Positions 56,151 through 64,000 of a stretch of DNA of 64,000 bases are shown in pieces; position 1 is the stretch's first letter, and the number at the start of each line of letters is the position of its first letter. Below the pieces are notes generated by a model. The model was not told where the DNA came from. It saw only the letters and a list, made by a program, of their open reading frames with translations, and searched no databases. Source of the DNA: Vigna angularis (taxonomy: Eukaryota > Streptophyta > Magnoliopsida > Fabales > Fabaceae); contig NC_068974.1 in the NCBI RefSeq assembly GCF_016808095.1, positions 10,416,001 through 10,480,000 of the forward strand, given 5' to 3'. The translations under genes were made by a program, and so were the position numbers.

Positions 56151-57517
56151 TGTTAACGGTTGAAAATACCGTTATTTGTGACGTAATTTTGATATTAAAT
56201 ACACCCTTTTTCACTTAGAAACTTGCTTGGACTCATGCATTTTCATTTAATTGTGTGAATAAAAGAGTTGAGGTTGAATTTGATTATTTTATGACTAATT
56301 TCCCTTGTTTTGATAGGTAATGAGAGAATATGGAAAGCAGAGATGAAGTGCTAAGGAGTTAGAGCTCAGAAAGACCTGGAAAAACACCTAAAGGAGGAAC
56401 CGCATGAAGCTTGGGCGTCCTGTCCAAGGCTTGAGCCTCGAAAAATTGACGTCCACCACCCGGGCGCCCTCTTAGGCCGCCCGGGCGGCGACCCTCGAAG
56501 CCTAGGCGTCCATTTGAAGGCTCAGGCCCTACATGAGGATCGTCCACTGCCAGGGCGCCCTAAATGGGGCACCCGAGCGTCGCGCGTCACAAACCCGACC
56601 CAGTTTTTGCTCTGTTTCGACTCTTTTGGATCGGGCCCTGGTTCTACTCTTTTCCAACTTTATTTAAAGGACCCAGGCACTCTAGGTTTGATATCTCTGG
56701 TTGGAGCAACCCAACAACACATTGTTCGACTCTCTAAAGGTGGATATGGAGGCGGGAGCTTGCTCTTCTACTCTTAGGGTTTCACTATCTCATCCTTTTC
56801 CATTATTCATATTGTTTCTCCATGTCTATGGGGAACTAAACTCTATTTGTTGTTAGGGAATGATGTAACCTTGTGAACTCTCGTGTATTTGAATTGATTC
56901 TTAATTTATATGCTTTTTCATTAATTATTAGGGAATTCATCTGTTTCAATGCTTACTTTATTTAACTCATTTAGTAGCATGATTTATGAATTGCATGAGT
57001 GTTGGGAGGTTCCTTAAATTCAGGTTCTTGTTGAATTCTTCCAAGGGTAATATTTCTCAAGGATAAGGGTATGAGTACTTAGTCGTCTTAAGCTCTTGAT
57101 CTTAAGACTTAATTTTCTAGGAACGCTAGGAGTTGCACGAAGTAGGAATTAAGGCAGGCTTATTGCGCCGGGGGATCAGGTTTTAAGTAATTTAGTGAGT
57201 GACGTTAATATTAATGTAAAAAGAAGAATTCTTATATACATGAGAGTAAACTTGGTGAAATCAAACCCTAACAACATACTCATCTCATTTTATAAACAAC
57301 CTTTGTTCATCTTTGTGTTACTCTACTATTGATCAATTTGCATTCATATTTACTTTTTTGTCTTTGCCTTTGAAACCAAAAATCTCATTTTATTCAAGTC
57401 TTAATTAATTGAGTTATCTCACAACTGTTTAGTGCCAAGAATCTTCAGGGATACGATACTTGGTCTTACCATTTTATATTACTTGTGGGATTCGGTACAA
57501 TTGTCGATCCATCAACA
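56151..57517 (+). mobile_element. Ty3 (Athila/Tat-like) LTR, 1367 bp
   Basis: It starts TGTTAACGGTTGAAAATACC right after a polypurine tract and ends GATCCATCAACA. The following AGTTTTTGGTTTCGTTTCTG is a decayed form of the TTTTTGGCGCC-type primer site that follows Athila/Tat LTRs. Inside are GGGCGCCC-type GC-rich words (56460-56590), seen in many legume Ty3 LTRs. An LTR with a polypurine tract on one side and a primer site on the other suggests two joined elements (LTR-interior-LTR recombination product). Confidence 0.72.
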
Positions 57518-57545
57518 AGTTTTTGGTTTCGTTTCTGGAGATAAA

Positions 57546-58348
57546 AAATATTGTCAACACCCAACTTTCCCTTACATTGAGCTTTTCTTTTCTTTTCATT
57601 TTTCTTTTTCTTTTGCTTTTGCTTTTCAAGTATTCACTGCTTATCTTAGTGCTTTTTCTTTTCAATTTTCCCAGTAACCCCAAACTTGAACCTTTATCAA
57701 TACCTTACAAATGTTCTCAACTTAACTCAAGGTAAAGATTTTCACAAAGGGTTTTCAACACATGCATAAGGCTTAATGTTCAAAGGGTAGAACAAACTAT
57801 TTTCTTTTCAGTGGAAAATTTCATGTCAAGGCTAAAAGAATAAGGGATAACAATAGATGGCCTTGATCATGTGAAACCTGCAAGCAAGTAGTTCAATCAC
57901 AGAAAATTTGGGCAAAATCATTCATGCTTCCAAATTAATAGCAATTATTCACAAAAAAGTCTGAAGCCCAAAACTCACACAGGTAAACTCTCAAGTCCCA
58001 AAATTCAGAAAAACAACCTGCTCAGTATCTCAATCAAACTTTACCTCACACACATGTTTCATATTCTGTGAGCAATCACCTGGATATCAGCACATCATGC
58101 ATTACCTCAACATCAATACATACACTAGAATATCACCAAGCAATACTTATCACAAAACAATCACAGTTGAACCAAAGCAGTGTAATTCATTAAAGCAAAG
58201 TACAATACAAAGAACATAATTAAAATGGAAACTAATAAAACAGAAACAAAATACCGTCAATGAAAGCAAATACACAAAAACAGAAAAATAAAATGAATCC
58301 TGGTCATAACAAAGATGGCACCCTTTAGTAGGTTCCAGATACAAATCA
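57546..58348 (-). mobile_element. 3' untranslated region of a Ty3 element, minus orientation
   Basis: Read on the minus strand it follows the stop of the ORF at 58349 and reaches a purine tract GGTTCAAGTTTGGGGTTACT (57692-57673) and a GA-rich run (57660-57580). It mirrors the plus-strand segment at 55165-55560, so two copies of one family face each other. The LTR expected beyond the purine tract is missing. Confidence 0.65.
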
Positions 58349-59575
58349 TCACTCCTCATCAGAATCCTCATCCTCACCATCCTCATCCATGGTTGAAGCT
58401 TCAGCTGCTTCAACTCTATCACCCTCTTGTGCTGGGTCAGCGGGCCATGCCACATAAGCTGTAAATTCATCCTGAGACATGAATTGTCTCTCAGGAAATG
58501 TGGACGTCAGTGTCCTGAGTAGCGCCTGCTCGCCCCTGTATACGACAGCCATCCTAGCATCCAGTAGAGAATAATACATGTCCCGCATCTAGAGAGGAGA
58601 GGCCTTATGAACCGACTCCTGAGCTGGTGGTGGAGCCCTCTTGTGTGCCCTAGGCTGCTATGGTGGTGGCTTTGGATGGCCTGGCTCATCCACTGCACAA
58701 TAATGAGTAAAGTAAGTTATGTCCAGTTCCTTTCTTGGACGCTTCAGTGGTGGCCTAGAAACATCAATGCCTACAACCTCACATATGTAGGTGATCAATG
58801 AAGGATGTCCCAAGGGTGCCTTGTTGGTTGCCCCACGGGCACAACTCTGAATCTTATCAGCTATGACTTGTCCTATGTTAATGTTAAGGCCCCTCAAAAT
58901 ATAGTAGAGGAGGATAGCCCTAGGAATAGTGATGTCAGAAACATGGGAGCAGGGCTAGATGCTGGCATGAGAGATTGCCATCCAATACTTCGCTAGAGGC
59001 GTCAGATGGGGTCTAGTAAGGTGGATGGGTGCCCTAGACCTGTTCCTCTGAAAATGCCCTTCAGGAACACATAAGGTCCGCTCCACATCCTCATAATCCA
59101 CCCCTTCCAGCATGATGAGGCAAACTGACATTGCTCCCCCTCCCACTCTATACCAAGGAAGCAGTTAATAGCATAAGCATAAAAAATAATCCTCTTACCC
59201 CTCATGTAGCTGAAATACGTCTCTTCTTCTCCCCGCAATGCTTTGGCATTTGTGTAAAACTCTTTGACTATGTCAACATTGGCGGGAGCGAGGTAGACTG
59301 TCAGGTGGCCCCAGTCTCTATTGTTCAGCTCCCTTTCAAACTGGGGGAGCTAAGGATGGTATGAAGGCCACCTTCCTTTCCATTAGCAATTTTCTTTCCT
59401 CCACTTGTGGGAAGTATCTTTCATGAGTAGGGGTTCTGAACTTGTCTAAGTGAAACTGCTCCTTCTCCTTCCTCTTTGTTCCCTTTTCTTTCGAACCAAG
59501 GGTTTTAATCCTTTTTCCTGAAGAAGATGCCATTCCTGCACAGAAAAATTCATAGACAAACCCAAAAATCATCAA
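58349..59575 (-). pseudogene. Transposon ORF resembling the 'putative plant transposon protein' domain (PF20167-like)
   Basis: The ATG at 59575 starts a basic N-terminus (SSGKRIKTLGSKEKGTKRKE) followed by a region with the pattern NVDIVKEFYTNA..YMRGKRIIFYAYAINCFLGI, which resembles a domain common in plant retroelement proteins. After frame changes near 59340, 59140 and 58955 it continues through HPSLITYICEVVGIDVS and ends in an acidic tail (EDGEDEDSDEE) at 58349. Its function in the native element is not known; family assignment is from pattern memory only. It is probably an accessory ORF of the minus-strand Ty3 fragment. Stops at about 58657 and 58588 also break it. Confidence 0.6.
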
Positions 59576-59744
59576 GCATTAGTTCCAAAATTCAAAAACT
59601 CTTATTACTCAGAAAGAGGGTATAATAGAGAACCCTCAACACCAGCTGCACAGAATTAAACAGCCAAAAACAGAACACAACAAAAATTCAAAATCTGCCA
59701 CTGCCGCTCGCTGCTTGGGCACCCCTCAAGGGGCGCTTCAGCGC

Positions 59745-60075
59745 TGGATGTAAAAACCTTGATCATTATAGTGCATTTTCTTCTTGTGGTGGAAGGACAC
59801 TAGATGTAGGCTTGGCCAAACCAGTATAAAAATTCAGTGTTTGATCTTTCTATCCCTACACTCGTTTATTTAGTCGACTTCTTACTTTACTTAATTGATT
59901 TAATTTTTGCTGCATAAACAAATCTTTTTCCTTGCATTTCAAGAAAGCTTTTAAAGACATCCACTTTGCGAAAAAGATTTAAAGAAAACATTGTTTTTAC
60001 ATTTCACCAATTCACCCCCTCCCCCCCCCCCCCCCCCCTCTTGGTGTGAGAAATTAAGTCATTCTATTTTCAACA
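59745..60075 (+). mobile_element. SIRE-like copia LTR fragment (3' part)
   Basis: It matches 62345-62605 of the complete SIRE-like LTR in direct orientation (CTTGATCATTATAGTGC, CTATCCCTACACT, TTTCACCAATTCACCCCCTC). The 5' part of the LTR is missing. It ends near TTTTCAACAAAACA with no primer site. It contains an 18-C homopolymer (60021-60038) in place of the TCTTGGTG junction of the intact copy. Confidence 0.75.
60021..60038 (+). repeat. C18 homopolymer
   Basis: Eighteen C residues, preceded by CCCCCT at 60015-60020. The related LTR has only CCCCCTC at this place. It could be a true expansion or a sequencing/assembly artefact. Confidence 0.8.
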
Positions 60076-61246
60076 AAACATACTCATTAAAGAGCCAAAA
60101 ATCGAGAAAAGCTAGATCTGGGGAATATTTTCACCTTTGCATGCAAGAAAACATGTTCTAAGTTGTCATGTTTCCATCTATGACGTAAATAATCGATTAA
60201 ATCAGGTGGTAATCAATTATTTTGAGTTTAGGGGCCTAAAACATGAATTCCTATCTAGAATAATCGATTAATGGATTAAAATAGGTTTTCATTGATTAAT
60301 ACACAGAACCTCAAAAAAACCTGTTTGCAACTTCTTAAATTTGGTTGAGCCCCTTTCCGAGCTCAAAAACATACACATGAGTAATCAAATTAAATCTCTT
60401 TGAATCTAGTTTCCAATAGAAAAAGAATCAACTCATTTGGAAATTTGTACAAAGAGTTATGAGCAAAATAGTAAGCAAAGGTCGGAGTTGACAACATACT
60501 ATTTTACATGATAATTCGGGCATTGATGCAACTTGGTATTTCTTTAGCCTACTTGTGTCTTTCTGTGTAAGCGTATTTCATTCATCCATTTATGATCTAC
60601 ACATATAACACAACTTTGTCATTGTTTCAAACAATTTTTTATGAATATGTTGTGCAAGAATGATATGAACATTTCCACTCGCTCAACATCAACCACTCAT
60701 CATCAAAAACCAATTTAGAGTCTAATGCTCCCCCTTTCAAGAATCTCCCCCCTTTTTTTCCGATGACCAATAGTCCTCCATCAATTCTCCCCCTTTTGGC
60801 ATTAGCAAAAAATGAAAAATAACTAAGTGTGAGGATTCAACAGTATCTAAAAAAATTTAAATGCACCAAGTGATTGACAAAGCAAAACACATTGAATTCT
60901 TATAATGAACATCTTAGACATACAAACCAAATTTTGGTATATAATCAATTATGTTGATTTATTAGTACAATTAGAACCAAATATGCAAGCAAATATCATA
61001 ATTGTCAATTTTGACTAATTATGCAGTTAACATTTATGCAACTAAATGTTCTAGATACACCAAGTGATAAGGAATAACAATTTAGTGATCAACTAACTCA
61101 ATTATGAGATAAGCCATACATTTTCCAATGCTCAAATGATGAAATAGATTGCTTAAGTAAAGAAATTTTAGTTAGCATAATCAACCACTAAGAATATAAT
61201 TGCAAACTAGCTAGGATGAGCACTTGATTTAACCCGTAATGCAAAC
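60076..61246. other. AT-rich DNA, possibly minus-strand SIRE-type 3' sequence
   Basis: No gene is supported. AATAATCGATTAA and AATCAATTATT pairs occur at 60188-60296. Near 60775-60810 the minus strand reads TTTTGCTAATGCCAAAAGGG, then GGGAGAATT, similar to the sequence after pol in SIRE-type copia elements; this is a weak hint of another, inverted copy. Confidence 0.4.
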
Positions 61247-62611
61247 TGTTGAGATTGTTGATAGGGGGAACACTGGTTTAGCTGAACCTACAATCTCACA
61301 GCTTCTGGTTTTTTATGATGACAACACATAATTAATAACACATGTGTTTATGTGTTACATGTTCATTACTTTCATGATTATGATTATATGAGAACATATT
61401 TGTGTTGTGTTTATCATTGCAATTAACTATGTTATATATCTGAGATTTAATTTGTGATTACATGAAAATTGTTTTTGAAAAGAAAAACCACATGCACTTT
61501 AGTTGAACTTAAATTGTGTAACAAAACAACAATTTTAAGTCGACTTCATTAAGAACTAAATCGATTAAAACTCGTGGCTTTGCACAAACTTTTTCAAAGT
61601 GTGTTGTGAGAACTTTTGAAGAGAAAGTTTTTCAAAACTATGTTTTAAACTGTTACAAAGTCAACTATGTGCGCAACCCATTTGACTAAGTTTCTTATGT
61701 TTTGAAACTCTATTAATGCTTGTCTTAAAGTGTCTAACGACTATATTTTTAAATATGTTTGACCAATCAATAATTGTGAAACAACTGCATTAATTGCGTA
61801 ATCAATTAATTGCTATGACTGCTACTAACTCTTATAACTGTCATGACTATATTCGACTTTATTAGTGGCAAATTCAACTGAAGAGCGTCAGAATTGTGAA
61901 AAACTATATATTAACGTAAATTTGAATTCTTTAAGTAGTTTTGAGAATCTAACGAATTGTGTGATAATTTTCATATTAGTGTTGTCTTACAAATTTGGGA
62001 AAAGCTCCAAGAACTTTTAAGGAAGACCATGGTGTTCATCTTTGGAGATATCTTGAAGAGCAAGGATTGTGTGCTTTTATTGTCTTATCAAATCTGCACT
62101 AAAAGAGTCTATTTTGGTGATCAGGAATTCAATCTTGTGAAGATTGATGTTATTTCCCTTTTGTGACTACAGGAAGAGGACGTGTTGCGTTCTGGACTTT
62201 GAGGGGTTTCTCAAAGGGTTGAAGACGACAGGAGAGGGGACATCTTATTGCTGGTCTTTGTGTGTTGAATGCCTATATTTTGATTAGAGGGTTAGAAAGG
62301 TGTTTTATATTTTTGACGTGGAGGTCTCTATAAAAGCCTTGTTGTAAAAGTCTTGATCATTATAGTGCCTTTGCCGAACCAGTATAAAAAATAGTGTTTG
62401 ATTTTTCTATCCCTACACTTTTACTTAATCAACTCTATATTGCGTTTAATCAACTTTATTTCCGCTGCACTTAAAAATCTTTTTCTTTGTGTTTCAAGAA
62501 AGTTTTTTAAAGTCATCTACTTTGCAAAAAAGATTTAAAGAAAACATTGTTTTTGTATTTCACCAATTCACCCCCTCTTGGTGTTGAAAATTAAGCAATT
62601 CTAGGTTAACA
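61247..62611 (+). mobile_element. 5' LTR of a SIRE-like Ty1-copia element
   Basis: It starts TGTTGAGATTGTTGATAGGG and ends TCTAGGTTAACA. The primer site-like TTGGCACCAGAGCTGGTT follows at 62613, and copia gag-pol lies downstream. At 1365 bases it has the size of legume SIRE/Maximus LTRs. Its 3' half is matched by the fragment at 59745-60075. The partner LTR is outside the window. Confidence 0.85.
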
Positions 62612-62612
62612 A

Positions 62613-62630
62613 TTGGCACCAGAGCTGGTT
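62613..62630 (+). other. Primer-binding site of the SIRE-like element
   Basis: TTGGCACCAGAGCTGGTT directly after the LTR is a variant of the methionine-tRNA-type primer site (TGGTATCAGAGC) used by many copia elements. Confidence 0.6.
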
Positions 62631-62692
62631 TTAATAAAATATTTGAAAAACTAGTCGATTATGTTTTCTGTTAAATCGACTGATCCTGGAAA

Positions 62693-64000
62693 ATGGCTTC
62701 TATTTTTCAAACAGGAAGGGCTAATGAATCTGGTTTTGAAATATGCATGTTACTTGCAATGAAAAATCAAAATCAATCACTAATGGTTTTTACGAATCAT
62801 TTGAAACAGGTTCTTTGCGAAATGGGAAAAATTATGTTGATGGTTTGGAATTCGAATTGGAAAGAGTAGATCTTCAAGCTGAAAAATTTATGAAATTCAT
62901 CAAGAAGGATCACAAGAATCAGAATGATGATAGAGAGAAGGTGTCTGAAAATAATCTCATCATGATGGAAAAATTAGAAACGGAAAAAGACTGGTTGAAG
63001 CAAGGATTAAAAAGCTCCATGTGGTATTTGGACAGCAGATGCTCTAGACACATGACAGGAGATTCAACAAAATTCACAAGCATTTCTTACAAGACGTCTG
63101 GCCATGTTACATACGGGGATAACAACAAAGGAAGAATCATCGGCATTGGTAAAATCAAAACTCCCTCTTCTTATGAGATTAAAGATTTGCTTCTTGTTGA
63201 AGGACTAAAACACAATATGCTTAGTATTAGTCAGTTGTGTGACAGAGGACTTAAAGTTACGTTTGAACCTAAGTATTATGTGATCAGCAATGATTCAACT
63301 GACGAGCTGCTACTTGTGGGAAAAAGATTCAATAATATCTACACAATCGATTTCAAAGAAACTTGATTCAAATAAGTTGTATGTCTGATGACACAAGAAG
63401 ATGATGCATGGCTTTGGCACAAGATATTAGCTCACATCAACATGGGCCAACTAAATAGGCTTGTATCCAAGGATCTTATCATAGGTCTTCCTAGTATTCG
63501 TTGTGCCTCTAAAAGACTTTGTGATGCTTGCCAAAAGGGAAAACAAACAAGGCAATCCTTCAAGAATAAAAAGGAAATGTCCACCACCAGACCTTTGCAA
63601 CTTCTACACATGGACTTATTTGGTCCATCAAGGATAAAAGTGGACCTTCTTTATCTTTGCCAAGAGTGATACATTCAAGGTGTTCCAAAAGTTTACTATT
63701 GTAATTCAAAATGAGAAGGAAATCGGGATAAAGTCGATTAGAAGTGACCATGGAAAAGAATTTCAAAATGAAGCTTTCGATGAATATTGTGCTGAAATGG
63801 GGATATCTCACAACTTCTCTGCTCCAAGAACACGTCAGAAAAATGGAGTAGTTGAAATGAAGAATAGGGCTTTGGAAGAGTTGGCAAGAACCATGCTAAA
63901 TGAGAGGGACTTGCCTAAATATTTTTGGGCAGATGTAGTAAGTACAACATGCTATGTTTTAACCAAAGCTGTAATCAGATCAATTTTGAAGCTAACTCTA
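62693..64000 (+). pseudogene. SIRE-like copia gag-protease-integrase, damaged, runs off the window
   Basis: A gag ATG (62693, MASIFQTGRANESGF) is followed within about 330 bases by protease, so nearly all of gag and its zinc knuckle are deleted. The protease active site reads DSRCSRHMTG; the usual glycine of DSGCS is arginine, which should abolish activity. GAG-pre-integrase follows (WLWHKILAHI, CDACQKGKQ, an HHCC finger). The integrase core shows the three acidic residues (HMDLFGPS, RSDHGKEFQN, NGVVEMKNR). In-frame stops at 63364 and 63373 and a frameshift near 63650 break the frame. Reverse transcriptase and RNase H would lie beyond 64000. Confidence 0.88.

Noticed and set aside
56359..56777. 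Frames with G/R-rich products in the GC-rich part of the Ty3 LTR
   Set aside because: GGGCGCCC-type repeats inside an LTR; no domain and opposite-strand overlap.

Overview
The window is plant nuclear DNA. It is AT-rich and packed with class I and class II transposable elements, it has GT..AG introns in every recognisable gene remnant, and it holds no bacterial-type operons. A legume of the bean/cowpea/adzuki group (Phaseoleae) is the most likely source. This is inferred from the SIRE-like copia element, the Athila/Tat-like and Tekay/Del-like Ty3 LTRs, and the CACTA terminal sequences; no species can be fixed by eye. No tRNA, rRNA or CRISPR locus was seen. Only one host-type gene looks intact.

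Region 1-8.0 kb: the 3' part of a Ty3-gypsy LTR (1-1262) abuts a large inverted duplication (arms about 1263-3231 and 5764-7950). Each arm carries a small cysteine-rich, thionin-like gene: the right copy (6845-7318, two exons) is open, the left copy (1872-2345, minus) is frameshifted. The spacer holds a 964-bp non-autonomous CACTA element (4273-5236, TSD GAT). A third partial arm copy lies at about 19.06-19.51 kb.

Region 8.0-24.9 kb: a 452-bp foldback MITE (8517-8968); a 212-bp tandem repeat in three copies; a multi-exon transposon-type gene (11035-16281) split in its coding exon by a 3771-bp CACTA element (11575-15345, TSD TAG) that carries exon fragments of the coatomer beta' (COPB2) gene; an array of CCGAACGG-like motifs (17.5-18.1 kb); a second, inverted Ty3 LTR copy (from 19766); and a broken 5'-truncated Ty1-copia element (21.53-23.76 kb).

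Region 24.9-52.7 kb: one old CACTA element (TNP2 transposase, then a Transposase_24/Ulp1-protease gene, 3' end at 52703) blown apart by nested LTR retrotransposons. An Athila-like gag-protease element D sits at 29158-35147 (TSD GCCCC), with a tentative solo LTR E inside it. A Ty3-gypsy element A sits at 35410-50590 (TSD CTGTG/CGGTG). Inside A's reverse transcriptase lies a gag-protease-only element B on the opposite strand (40531-48339, TSD AGACC), and inside B a 1470-bp solo LTR C (43996-45465, TSD GAGTC). The order of events is therefore CACTA, then A, then B, then C, with D an independent hit.

Region 52.7-64 kb: an LTR-like fragment; a second Transposase_24-type gene fragment preceded by an acidic low-complexity stretch; two Ty3 fragments in opposite orientation around an LTR (56151-57517); a broken minus-strand transposon ORF (58349-59575); a SIRE-type LTR fragment with an 18-C run; and the left end of a SIRE-like copia element (LTR 61247-62611, then damaged gag-pol) that runs off the window.

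There is no evidence of a cooperating host pathway here. The window reads as a layered record of transposition, and its most unusual items are the COPB2-carrying CACTA, the gag-protease-only element inside its RT-bearing relative, the inverted thionin-like gene pair and the CCGAACGG array.
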